DNA of 64,000 bases, from assembly GCA_033765345.1 (NCBI GenBank), contig JANRIC010000120.1, positions 6,562-70,561 on the forward strand. The letters run 5' to 3'. The stretch comes from JANRIC01 sp033765345 (GTDB lineage Bacteria; Bacteroidota; Bacteroidia; Cytophagales; Microscillaceae). This document shows, in pieces, positions 43,608-52,818 of the stretch (position 1 is its first letter; every line of letters begins with the position of its first letter). The position numbers and the translations under genes are program-made. The notes under the pieces are model-generated. The model was not told the origin of the DNA. It made no database searches and worked only from the letters and a program-made list of their open reading frames with translations.

Positions 43608-46600
43608 ATGAAACGTATACTGATCATTTTGGGAATCGTTGCCGTAACATCATTTGCGCTCTACCGATTCGTTTTTGCCAAAAAACGCTTTGTCAGCGTG
43701 TTGGTATTTTCAAAAACCGAACAATTTAGGCATGCTTCTATTGCAGCCGGAAAAAAGGCACTGGTTCAACTCGGCAAAGAATACAACTTCAGGGTAGATA
43801 CTACCGAAGATGCCAATTTTTTTAAAGAAAAAAATCTCGCAAAGTACAATGTCGTTGTCTTTCTCAATACCACAGGCGATGTACTCAATGAAGCCCAACA
43901 ACTGGAAATGAACCGATTTATCCAGGCCGGCGGTGGTTTTGTAGGGATTCACGCAGCGGCCGACACCGAATACGAATGGCCTTGGTACGGCAAACTGGTA
44001 GGTGCTTATTTCAATGGGCATCCCAATAAACCCAATGTACGCGAAGCAGATATCCAACTAGTGGATGATAAACACATTTCTACCAAAATGCTGCCCAAAA
44101 AGTGGCACCGCAAAGACGAATGGTACAATTATAAAGACATCAACCCCGGAATCCAGGTATTGCTCAATCTGGATGAAAAATCCTACAAAGGCGGTACCAA
44201 CGGCGAAAATCACCCCATCGCTTGGTGCCACGAATACGATGGTGGACGCGCCTGGTACACAGGCCTAGGGCATACCGATGAGTCATATTCTGAAAAATTA
44301 TTCCTTGAGCATCTATTAGGAGGTATTGAGTATGCTGCCGGTGAGGGCAATCCTGTCAATTATGCCAATGCCAACGTAGCTCCCGAAGAAAACCGATTTA
44401 CAAAAGTCGTATTGGATGAGCAATTGGACGAACCCATGGAACTCGAGATACTGCCGGACGGCAAGATCATTTTCATAGAGCGAGATGGAAATATTAAGGT
44501 ATTTGATCGTAAGGCAGATAGCTCCCAAGTGATTCAAAAAATGGATGTTTTTTCTAAACTAGAAGATGGCCTCCTGGGTTTGGCACTTGACCCAAACATC
44601 CAAGAAAATAATTGGGTATACTTATTTTATTCAGACCCCAAAAAATCGCAGCAAAATGTCTCCCGCTTTACGATGGGCAAGGATTATTTGTCTATTGACC
44701 TCAAATCCGAAAAACGTTTGCTTGAAATTCCTACCCAAAGAGAAGAATGCTGCCATTCTGCCGGAAGTATGGAAATGACCAAAGACGGTCTACTTTATAT
44801 CGCTTTGGGTGACAATACCAACCCTCACGCCTCCGAAGGGTATTCTCCTAGCGACGAACGCAAAGACCGCTCACCCTGGGATGCACAGAAATCATCTGCC
44901 AATACTCAAGACCTCAGAGGTAAAATATTAAGGATCAAACCCGAAGCCAACGGCACGTACAGCATTCCTCTAGGAAACCTATTTAGCGATAAAAAAGATG
45001 GCCGCCCCGAAATCTATGTAATGGGTTGCCGGAATCCTTATCGTATGTCTATTGACCAACATACTGGTTATCTGTATTGGGGCGAAGTAGGTCCAGATGC
45101 AGGCGAAGACAGTAAGGGGAGGGGTTCTCGAGGTTATGATGAAATCAATCAGGCACGTAAAGCCGGATTTTTTGGTTGGCCTTATTTTGTGGGGAATAAC
45201 TACCCGTATCACAAGTATGATTTTGCCAAAGAAGCTTCTTTGGCAACCTTTAACCCGGAAAAACCCCTCAATGAATCACCCAATAATACTGGAGCTAAAA
45301 CTTTGCCTCCAGCACAACCTGCTTTTATCTGGTATCCTTATGGAGCTTCCAAAGAATTCCCAATGGTCGGCGAAGGTGCAAGAAATGCTATGGCAGGACC
45401 CGTATTTTACTTGAAAGATTATCCCAATAATCCAGGGCGTTTTCCTGAGTTTTTTGATGGAAAGCTTTTTATCTATGACTGGATGCGCGGCTGGATTATG
45501 GCGGTGACTATGGATGAAAAAGGCAATTACAAACGCATGGATAGATTTATGCCGAGTCAGAAGTTCAGCAATCCGATTGATATGGTTTTTGGCCCCGATG
45601 GAGATATGTATCTGCTGGAATACGGGCAGGTTTGGTTTTCTCAAAACCCGGACGCTCGACTGGTACATATTAAATATGAGTCGGGTAATCGCAAGCCTCT
45701 AGCCAAAATCAAGGCCGACAAAACCGTAGGTGCTTTGCCGATGAAAGTACAATTCAGTGCCGAAGAATCCATTGACTATGACGGCGATAATCTCAGCTAT
45801 GCCTGGTATTTTGGAGAAGGTGAAAAAATAGATTCTAAGGAAGCCAATCCAACATTTACTTTCGAGAAGGCCGGCAAGCATACTGTTCGCCTAGTAATCA
45901 AAGACCCTTCCGGTCTGAGTTCGGAAGCACGACTCGATATCTTGGCTGGAAATGAACTACCAGAACTTAGCTGGAAATTTACGGGCAATCGCTCTTTTTA
46001 TTGGGACAAATACGCGCTTGAGTACGAAGTAATAGCCAAAGATAAGGAAGATGGCACCGTAGGCAATGGCATTGACCCTCAAAATGTCTATGTAAGTATT
46101 GAGTTCTTAGAAAAAGGCTATGATACCAATGAAATCGCCATGGGGCATCAGGCTTTACAGGAAGCTTCCTTATTCCTTTTAGGCAAACAATTGATGGATC
46201 AATCCGACTGTAGTGCCTGCCACCAACAGAATAAAAAATCTGTGGGGCCTTCCTACGAAGACATTGCCCAAAAATACAAAGGCGACGCTACTGCTCTGGA
46301 TAAACTTTCTAAAAAAATCATCGCAGGCGGTGGTGGCGTTTGGGGAGAAACCATCATGGCGGCTCACCCCCAACTCTCACTCAGTGAAGCCCAGCAAATG
46401 ACCCGCTATATTCTCTCTTTGGGAGGCGATCAAAGCCTTAAAACTAAAGGATTAGCCCTTAAAGGAAACTATGCCTTTGACAAACATAAAAAGGAAAACC
46501 TAGAGGGTAAATATATTCTTACGGCTACTTACACAGATAAAGGGGGAGACCAGATCGGACCGCTGACCGTCAGGGATGTGATCACACTAAGGAATCCTAC

Positions 46601-47021
46601 CATAGGTGCCAGTCAATTTACAGAGGCGGCCAAAGCGCAGAAGTTTACCGTGACGCCTGAAATGTCGCAGGGGATGGTTAAAGAAGACGTAGATATATTG
46701 ATGGGCGAAGCCGGAGGTTTTGCCAAATATGAAAAAATTGACCTTTCCGGTGTAAAATCTCTTACTTTGGGAGTGGTCAAAGCAGGGGCTTATTTTAGCG
46801 GCGGGAATATAGAATTCAGAATAGACTCGCCAACGGGCCTCAAAATCGGAGACTTTAAGGTGAGTATGCCGCTCACCAGTTTGGGATTTGATGAAATCAA
46901 AAGCAATATCAAAGCTACAGAAGGTGTACACGATGTATATATGGTTTTCAAAGGAAAAGGGGGTAAACCTGTGTGTGCAGTAGTTACTATTTTCTTTGAT
47001 CATCAGGGAGTCGTGCAATAA
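43608..47021 (+). CDS. Exported ThuA / sugar dehydrogenase / PKD / cytochrome c / carbohydrate-binding fusion
   Basis: About 1137 residues with an N-terminal membrane or signal segment (ILIILGIVAVTSFALYRFVF). The order is: ThuA-like trehalose-utilisation domain (about 30-245; FVGIHAAADTEYEW, HPIAW, GLGHT), PQQ-dependent glucose/sorbosone dehydrogenase-like propeller (about 265-690; DGLLGLALDP, GCRNPYRMSI), PKD domain (about 705-785), class I cytochrome c (CSACH near 866) and a C-terminal carbohydrate-binding-like domain. It probably oxidises sugars in the periplasm or at the surface and passes electrons to heme. The ATG at 43608 was preferred to a TTG two codons earlier. Divergent from the NUDIX regulator. 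Confidence 0.88.
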   Translation: MKRILIILGIVAVTSFALYRFVFAKKRFVSVLVFSKTEQFRHASIAAGKKALVQLGKEYNFRVDTTEDANFFKEKNLAKYNVVVFLNTTGDVLNEAQQLEMNRFIQAGGGFVGIHAAADTEYEWPWYGKLVGAYFNGHPNKPNVREADIQLVDDKHISTKMLPKKWHRKDEWYNYKDINPGIQVLLNLDEKSYKGGTNGENHPIAWCHEYDGGRAWYTGLGHTDESYSEKLFLEHLLGGIEYAAGEGNPVNYANANVAPEENRFTKVVLDEQLDEPMELEILPDGKIIFIERDGNIKVFDRKADSSQVIQKMDVFSKLEDGLLGLALDPNIQENNWVYLFYSDPKKSQQNVSRFTMGKDYLSIDLKSEKRLLEIPTQREECCHSAGSMEMTKDGLLYIALGDNTNPHASEGYSPSDERKDRSPWDAQKSSANTQDLRGKILRIKPEANGTYSIPLGNLFSDKKDGRPEIYVMGCRNPYRMSIDQHTGYLYWGEVGPDAGEDSKGRGSRGYDEINQARKAGFFGWPYFVGNNYPYHKYDFAKEASLATFNPEKPLNESPNNTGAKTLPPAQPAFIWYPYGASKEFPMVGEGARNAMAGPVFYLKDYPNNPGRFPEFFDGKLFIYDWMRGWIMAVTMDEKGNYKRMDRFMPSQKFSNPIDMVFGPDGDMYLLEYGQVWFSQNPDARLVHIKYESGNRKPLAKIKADKTVGALPMKVQFSAEESIDYDGDNLSYAWYFGEGEKIDSKEANPTFTFEKAGKHTVRLVIKDPSGLSSEARLDILAGNELPELSWKFTGNRSFYWDKYALEYEVIAKDKEDGTVGNGIDPQNVYVSIEFLEKGYDTNEIAMGHQALQEASLFLLGKQLMDQSDCSACHQQNKKSVGPSYEDIAQKYKGDATALDKLSKKIIAGGGGVWGETIMAAHPQLSLSEAQQMTRYILSLGGDQSLKTKGLALKGNYAFDKHKKENLEGKYILTATYTDKGGDQIGPLTVRDVITLRNPTIGASQFTEAAKAQKFTVTPEMSQGMVKEDVDILMGEAGGFAKYEKIDLSGVKSLTLGVVKAGAYFSGGNIEFRIDSPTGLKIGDFKVSMPLTSLGFDEIKSNIKATEGVHDVYMVFKGKGGKPVCAVVTIFFDHQGVVQ

Positions 47022-47068
47022 GCGGGAAGAATCGCCCCATTTGGAGGAGTATTCGTAGATGGTTGTTT

Positions 47069-47118
47069 ATTGCCACGGATGCACGAATGAATGTATTTTA
47101 TTCGTGCACGCACGGCAA
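47069..47118. terminator. Long imperfect hairpin after the ThuA fusion gene
   Basis: ATTGCCACGGATGCACGAAT pairs imperfectly with a right arm ending GCACGCACGGCAAT, 48 bp past the stop. No clear T run, so it may be a repeat rather than a terminator. Confidence 0.4.
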
Positions 47119-47180
47119 TGGTTATCAAGAAGTAATTGCGTATTATTAAACAAATTGTTAAAACAAAATAACCTTATACT

Positions 47181-48299
47181 TTGAACTTTCCGATACTTTC
47201 CAAAGCAGCCATTGGTCTAGGAAATGGTAATTTGAGCATCGAAACTACCCAAATCTTGGCTCCTGTAGGGGATGAAGTAGTGGTAGAAATAAAAGCTGCC
47301 GGCGTATGTCATACCGATTTTGATTCTTTGGGTTGGGGCAAAAAAATTGTAATGGGGCACGAAGGCGTAGGAATTGTCAGAGCAGTAGGCACTGAGGTGA
47401 CCCAATTTGAGGAAGGGGATCACGTAATTCTCAATTGGGCGATTCCTTGTAAAAAATGTGCTCAATGCAGGCGTAATAATTTTTTTATCTGTGAAAACAA
47501 CTCACCTGTTATTGCAGGAAATGCAGTTTCAGGGGGACACGCCAGACTGGAAGCCACCCAACTAGGAGGTCAGGGAATTGAACGTTCGTTTTCATTGGGT
47601 ACTTTATCGGAATATTCTATTGTAAAAGCGTCGGCTTTGGTCAAAATACCCCAGGAAATAGATTTTAAAGTAGCTGCTTTTGTGGGTTGTGCTGTGATGA
47701 CAGGGGTTGGCTCTGTACTGAATATACCAATTCCTTTTGAGCCGGATTCTGCATTGGTGTTGGGAGTAGGCGGTGTAGGGATTAATGTGATTCAGGGCTT
47801 GAAAATTCGGGGTATTCCAAAAATCATTGCTGTTGATATTAGTGCAAAAAAACTGGAAATTGCACAAAGGTTCGGTGCTACCCACACTATTTTAAATCAG
47901 GCTTCCAAAGGTGAATTCAGGCATTTTGCTGATTTAATCAGACAAATTAATGCGGGTCAGTTGGTAGATTTGGCTTATGAATGTACAGCTATTCCTGCGC
48001 TAGGTGCTGCACCACTTGCTTGTATTCGCCATGGAGGGATGGCAGTGCAGGTATCTGGCATAGAGGAAGACCTTACGATAGATATGCGCCTGTTTGAATG
48101 GAATAAACTTTATCTCAATCCGCTTTATGGCAATTGTAATCCTGAAATTGATTTTCCCAGATTGTTTCGGCTTTATCAGGAAGGTCAGCTTCAACTAGGC
48201 GAACAAATCAGTGCGGTTTACCCCCTTGATAATTTACCTCAGGCATTTAAGGATATGCACAGTGGCGAAAATATCAAGGGAGTAATTACATTTGCTTGA
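47181..48299 (+). CDS. Zinc-dependent alcohol dehydrogenase (class III-like)
   Basis: A 372-residue MDR-family alcohol dehydrogenase. The catalytic zinc Cys is in AAGVCHTDFDSLG, the catalytic His in MGHEGVGIV, and the structural zinc cysteines in PCKKCAQCRRNNFFIC. The Rossmann motif is VLGVGGVGINVIQG, followed by an Asp (VDIS) suggesting NAD. It is read from TTG at 47181; no in-frame ATG is near. The substrate is unknown. It converges closely (8 bp) with the gamma-glutamyltransferase gene. Confidence 0.85.
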   Translation: MNFPILSKAAIGLGNGNLSIETTQILAPVGDEVVVEIKAAGVCHTDFDSLGWGKKIVMGHEGVGIVRAVGTEVTQFEEGDHVILNWAIPCKKCAQCRRNNFFICENNSPVIAGNAVSGGHARLEATQLGGQGIERSFSLGTLSEYSIVKASALVKIPQEIDFKVAAFVGCAVMTGVGSVLNIPIPFEPDSALVLGVGGVGINVIQGLKIRGIPKIIAVDISAKKLEIAQRFGATHTILNQASKGEFRHFADLIRQINAGQLVDLAYECTAIPALGAAPLACIRHGGMAVQVSGIEEDLTIDMRLFEWNKLYLNPLYGNCNPEIDFPRLFRLYQEGQLQLGEQISAVYPLDNLPQAFKDMHSGENIKGVITFA

Positions 48300-48307
48300 G
48301 GGTGTAC

Positions 48308-50170
48308 TTACCAGCCTATGCCGTAGTCCTCTCCGTGATTGCTTGAGCCGCCCCAAAAGCTACCGTTGAGCCAGTCAAAATAAATGGCGTTGATCGGTCC
48401 GCTGGTGCGCTCTTGGTAAGAGATTTTATAGCCCATGCCAGTGAGCTCTTTTCTAATCCAATCGGGCATAGCACTGTTGAGGGTCAATCCGCCAATAACT
48501 TTTTCGTGGTCGCCAAAGCTTGAATACATTTGATAGGTTTTAAAGCTGGGAGCTTCGCAAGCCTCTTGTACGGTCATATTAAATTCTACCATATTCAAAA
48601 AGAACTGAAGCAGTAATTGATCTTGTTCATCTCCTGCTTGTTTGGCAAAAGAAAGGAAGGGTTTTCCGTCTTTGAGAGCCAGCGATGGTGTAAGGGTAAC
48701 TCTGGGTCTTTTACCGGGTTCTACTACATTGAAGGGGTTTTCTTTTTCGTCCAAAACAAAAGATTGCATTCGCTGGCTCATACCGATACCTGTATTACCA
48801 GCGATGCAGGCAGGCACCCAACCGCCACTAGGCGTGATAGACACTACCCATCCTTCCTCGTCTGTTGCCTCGATGGAAGTAGTGCCTGCGGCAAATTGTT
48901 CCAAAAACTGATCATTTTGATTCAGGTGATGAGGTACAAAACCCATTTTTTTGTCATTCCATTTTTGGAGTAGTTCTGCAAAAGGATTTATTTTGTTTTC
49001 AAAAACGTAGGGATCTCCTGGGCTTGCTTGGGGGTCGTTTTTATCTGGATTGATTAACTTGGCGCGTTGCTTGGCGTATTCTTTGGAAAGAAGACCTTTC
49101 ATGGGTTCTTCGGGGGCAAAAGCCGGGTCGCCATAATAAAAATCCCGATCTGCAAACGCAAGGTTCATGGCCTGATATAGCGTGTGAATATATCGGGTAG
49201 AGTTGTAGCCCATACTTTTGAGATCAAAATTCTCGAGGATATTCAAAGCTTGTAGCATGGCAGGGCCTTGTGTCCATTGTTGTAATTTATATACCTCAAT
49301 GCCTTTGTAGGTAGTCATCATCGGTTCTTCAATTTTAACTTTCCAATTGGCCAAGTCTTGTTCCGTGATAAGCCCACCTTGTTCTTTGCATCCTCGAGCG
49401 AATTCTTTGGCAATATCACCTTTGTAAAAACGGTTATATGCGGCATAAATGGCTTCTTTTCTTGACTTTCCTTGTTTGAGAGCTTCTTCTTCTGTGGCTA
49501 CCAGTTTTTTTAAAGTTTCAAGTAAATCTTTTTGTACAAAAATTTCTCCGGCATTGGGAGCTTCACGTTTTTCGCCTGGATGTGTCAAGAATACTTTTTT
49601 TGAGTAAGGCCATTTTTTGATTTCTTCTTTTCCACGTTCAATGGAGTTGGCTGTTTGGGCTTCTATGGGATACCCCTCTGCCATTTGCATGGCGGGTGCT
49701 AATACTTCTTTGAGGCTCATCGTGCCGTATTCGGCCAACATAGTCATCAAACCACCGGGCGTACCGGGAGTCACTGCCGCTAAAGGACCGTATTCAGGCG
49801 GATATTTCATGCCTTTATTTTTGAAAAAATCAGCCGTAGCCCCAGTGGGAGCTACTCCAAGCGCATTGATGGCAATTACTTTTTTGGTTTTTGGATTATA
49901 AATCAATGCTTGGGTTTCACCGCCCCAGCTCAACACATCCCACATGGTACAGGTAGCAGCCAGCATGGCACAAGAAGCATCGATGGCATTCCCTCCTTTG
50001 GTAAAAATCATGGATCCGGCAGTAGCTGCAAGAGGCTTACCAGTAATCGCCATCCAATGTTTGCCGTGTAAGGGAGGTTTTTGTGTTTTGACGGGAAGAT
50101 TATTAAATGATTGGGAATAAGTCACATAACTTATTAAAAGCCCCCAAAGAAGGAATGTTAATTTTTTCAT
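48308..50170 (-). CDS. ggt: Gamma-glutamyltransferase family protein
   Basis: A 620-residue exported N-terminal nucleophile hydrolase with a signal peptide (LTFLLWGLLISYVTYSQ). The large-subunit part has GGNAIDASCAMLAA; the self-cleavage/nucleophile Thr lies in AAGTTSIEATDEEG, followed by the small subunit with GNTGIGMSQRM and PGKRPRVTLTPSL. It should cleave gamma-glutamyl bonds of glutathione or related compounds in the periplasm. It is separate from the ara genes upstream. Confidence 0.87.
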   Translation of the reverse strand: MKKLTFLLWGLLISYVTYSQSFNNLPVKTQKPPLHGKHWMAITGKPLAATAGSMIFTKGGNAIDASCAMLAATCTMWDVLSWGGETQALIYNPKTKKVIAINALGVAPTGATADFFKNKGMKYPPEYGPLAAVTPGTPGGLMTMLAEYGTMSLKEVLAPAMQMAEGYPIEAQTANSIERGKEEIKKWPYSKKVFLTHPGEKREAPNAGEIFVQKDLLETLKKLVATEEEALKQGKSRKEAIYAAYNRFYKGDIAKEFARGCKEQGGLITEQDLANWKVKIEEPMMTTYKGIEVYKLQQWTQGPAMLQALNILENFDLKSMGYNSTRYIHTLYQAMNLAFADRDFYYGDPAFAPEEPMKGLLSKEYAKQRAKLINPDKNDPQASPGDPYVFENKINPFAELLQKWNDKKMGFVPHHLNQNDQFLEQFAAGTTSIEATDEEGWVVSITPSGGWVPACIAGNTGIGMSQRMQSFVLDEKENPFNVVEPGKRPRVTLTPSLALKDGKPFLSFAKQAGDEQDQLLLQFFLNMVEFNMTVQEACEAPSFKTYQMYSSFGDHEKVIGGLTLNSAMPDWIRKELTGMGYKISYQERTSGPINAIYFDWLNGSFWGGSSNHGEDYGIGW

Positions 50171-50414
50171 AATTGAATTAAATTATAAATGATCCAATGA
50201 CCCAAACTCTTGTTGTTTTTTAAGATACACTCAAATTAAAAAGCGCAAAGGCTATTTTTTATGTTGGAATGACAAGCATAAATTCAACAAGATGTTTTTC
50301 CATCAATTCTCAAATTATTCAAAAAAAGTAATAATAGAAATATTTTTCGGATAATTTTCAGCAAAGTTAAGTTGATCATTCGTGGTTTTGTACTGATAAA
50401 CAAGCGTATCAATC

Positions 50415-50452
50415 AAAAACCCGGACTTTCATAGTTTAAAATCTGGGTTTTT
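50415..50452 (-). terminator. Intrinsic terminator of the araBDA operon
   Basis: On the minus strand, AAAACCCAGATTT pairs with AAAGTCCGGGTTTT, running into a T stretch, 17 bp past the araA stop. Nothing else is seen in the 298-bp gap to ggt. Confidence 0.6.
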
Positions 50453-50468
50453 GGATTGTTCAAAACCT

Positions 50469-51950
50469 TTATTTTTGATAGTACAAGCTATTCCATCTCA
50501 ATTCATTTTTTAGCTCTCGAATGCGGGTTTGAGCGTCGATACAAATAAACTCTATCCCGGTCATTTCGGCGAAATCTTCCAGGTATTCTGAGGTCAGGGA
50601 TTCGCTGTAGCAGGTATGATGTGCGCCTCCTGCCAGAATCCAGGCTTGGGCAGCGGTTTTGAGATCAGGAAGCGGCTTCCAAAGTACACGTGCTACGGGT
50701 AGTTTGGGCAGTGCCTGCTCCAGAGGTAAAGCTTCTACCTCATTGACCAGCAAACGAAATCGATTACCCATATCAATCATAGAGGCATTCAAAGCAGCCC
50801 CTGGTTTGGCTTCAAATACCAACCTTACCGGGTCGCTTTTACCTCCAATGCCCAAAGGATGTATTTCACAGCTTGGTTTTTTGGAAGCGATAGATTCACA
50901 GATTTCCAGCATGTGAGAGCCCAGTACACTGCTGTTTTGCCCAGCAAAATGATAGGTGTAATCTTCCATAAATGAATTGCCACCCTCTAGTCCGGCTCCC
51001 ATGACTTTCATCAGGCGTACCAGTGCGGCGGTTTTCCAGTCGCCTTCTGCCCCAAAACCATATCCTTGTGCCATCAGACGCTGCACGGCAATGCCAGGTA
51101 GCTGATTCAGCCCGTGTAAATTCTCAAAAGTATCTGTAAATCCTTTGAAATTCCCCGATTCTAAAAAATTCTTCAAACCCAGCTCTATTCGGGCGGCTTC
51201 CAGAAGAGCGGGATTTCCTCTTAGATTTTCCTGAATGATGTAATTTTCTTCATATTCTTCTATCAGGTTTTTGATTTCCTGCTCTTGTACTGCTTCCACA
51301 AAAGCCACCAAATCTCCCAGACCATAACCATTCACCGAATAGCCGAATTGCAGTTCTGCTTCTACTTTATCCCCCTCGGTGACGGCTACCTGGCGCATAT
51401 TGTCTCCCAGCCGGGCAAATTTCGCGCCTTGTAAGTCTTGTTTTCCGCAAGCGGCACGTGTCCAGATTTGGAGTCTTTCTATCACTTCGGGGTCTTGCCA
51501 ATGCCCTACAACTACCTTTCTTTTCAGATTCATACGTGCGCCGATAAAACCGAATTCGCGCCCTCCGTGTGCTGATTGGTTTAGGTTCATAAAATCCATA
51601 TCGATTTCACTCCAGGGGATTTCGCTATTAAATTGGGTGTGTAAATGCAGAAGTGGTTTTTGTAGAATTTTAAGCCCATTGATCCACATCTTGGCCGGAG
51701 AAAAGGTATGCATCCAGGCAACCAATCCCACACAATGAGGGCTTGCATTGGCTTCTAACATCCATTGATAGATGGCTTCGGGTGTAGTGAGAACGGGTTT
51801 GAAAATGACCTTTACCGGGATGGCTTTGTTTTGATCTAAGACCAGGGCGATTTCCTGGGCGTGATTGGCTACTTTTTCCAAAGTTTCTTCGCCGTATAGA
51901 TGTTGGCTTCCGGTAATTAACCAGATTTCGTAGTGATTTAGTTGTATCAT
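50469..51950 (-). CDS. araA: L-arabinose isomerase AraA
   Basis: A 493-residue enzyme converting L-arabinose to L-ribulose. The family opening WLITGSQHLYGEETL, the VGLVAWMHTFSPAKMWI segment, GDNMRQVAVTEGDK, and the metal-binding glutamates in LMAQGYGFGAEGDWKTAALVR and GGNSFMEDYTYHF are present. It is the last gene of araB-araD-araA, 39 bp after araD. Confidence 0.95.
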   Translation of the reverse strand: MIQLNHYEIWLITGSQHLYGEETLEKVANHAQEIALVLDQNKAIPVKVIFKPVLTTPEAIYQWMLEANASPHCVGLVAWMHTFSPAKMWINGLKILQKPLLHLHTQFNSEIPWSEIDMDFMNLNQSAHGGREFGFIGARMNLKRKVVVGHWQDPEVIERLQIWTRAACGKQDLQGAKFARLGDNMRQVAVTEGDKVEAELQFGYSVNGYGLGDLVAFVEAVQEQEIKNLIEEYEENYIIQENLRGNPALLEAARIELGLKNFLESGNFKGFTDTFENLHGLNQLPGIAVQRLMAQGYGFGAEGDWKTAALVRLMKVMGAGLEGGNSFMEDYTYHFAGQNSSVLGSHMLEICESIASKKPSCEIHPLGIGGKSDPVRLVFEAKPGAALNASMIDMGNRFRLLVNEVEALPLEQALPKLPVARVLWKPLPDLKTAAQAWILAGGAHHTCYSESLTSEYLEDFAEMTGIEFICIDAQTRIRELKNELRWNSLYYQK

Positions 51951-51989
51951 GTTTATGAAAATATGGAGTAATCGTATGTGATGAATTGT

Positions 51990-52694
51990 TCATGAAGATT
52001 GCCCGTAATAGGCATTTTTGCCGTGTTTTCGCTGATAATGTTTTTCTTTGAGCGCGTCTTTGAGCAAAGGAGCTCCAGGATTGATCTGGAGTGTCAGGTA
52101 TGCCATCCGTGCGATTTCTTCCAGAACAGCACTGTGGTATACGGCTTTTTCGGCAGTTTTTCCCCAGGTAAAAGGGGCGTGATTGGCTACCAGGATCATT
52201 TCTACTTCTTGGTATGAAAGCCCCAATTTCTCAAAATGCTCGATGATCTGAAAGCCAGTCTGGTATTCATAATCTCCCTGAATCATGGCTTCTGACATGA
52301 CCGGAGCGCAAGGGATATTTTCGGTGGTATGGTCAGCGTGTGTGGTGCCTAAAATCGGAATATCTCTCTGTGCCTGCGCCCAGGCGGTGGCATAGGTAGA
52401 ATGTGTGTGTACAATCCCACCGATTTTTTCCCAGTGTTTGTAGAGTACGGCGTGGGTTTTGGTATCCGAAGAAGGTCTTTTATTGCCCTCCACTACCTGT
52501 GCTTCAAAATCTACGATGACCATATCTTCAGGCTTGAGTTCTGTGTAGGGTACACCGCTGGGTTTGATGGCAAAAACACCCTGTGCCCGATCTACCACGC
52601 TTACATTGCCAAAAGTGAATAAAACCAAACCCAATTCGGGCAGGCGACAGTTATTTTCATAACAAATAAACTTGAGTTGCTCGTATCGGCTCAT
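51990..52694 (-). CDS. araD: L-ribulose-5-phosphate 4-epimerase AraD
   Basis: A 234-residue class II aldolase-fold epimerase that makes D-xylulose 5-phosphate. Zinc ligands lie in HTHSTYATAWAQA and in the ANHAPFTWGKTAEKA region; FGNVSVVDR and AIKPSGVPY near the N-terminus are typical. It is the middle gene of the arabinose operon. Confidence 0.95.
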   Translation of the reverse strand: MSRYEQLKFICYENNCRLPELGLVLFTFGNVSVVDRAQGVFAIKPSGVPYTELKPEDMVIVDFEAQVVEGNKRPSSDTKTHAVLYKHWEKIGGIVHTHSTYATAWAQAQRDIPILGTTHADHTTENIPCAPVMSEAMIQGDYEYQTGFQIIEHFEKLGLSYQEVEMILVANHAPFTWGKTAEKAVYHSAVLEEIARMAYLTLQINPGAPLLKDALKEKHYQRKHGKNAYYGQSS

Positions 52695-52818
52695 GAGTTT
52701 AGAATTTATGGGGCGGTTTAATTGGATTTTTCGTCAATATATTGATTATTAACAACTTATAGATTTGAATTTACTAAAATATACCTCGGCTGGGTATAAA
52801 TACCCCAGGCTGTGGGCA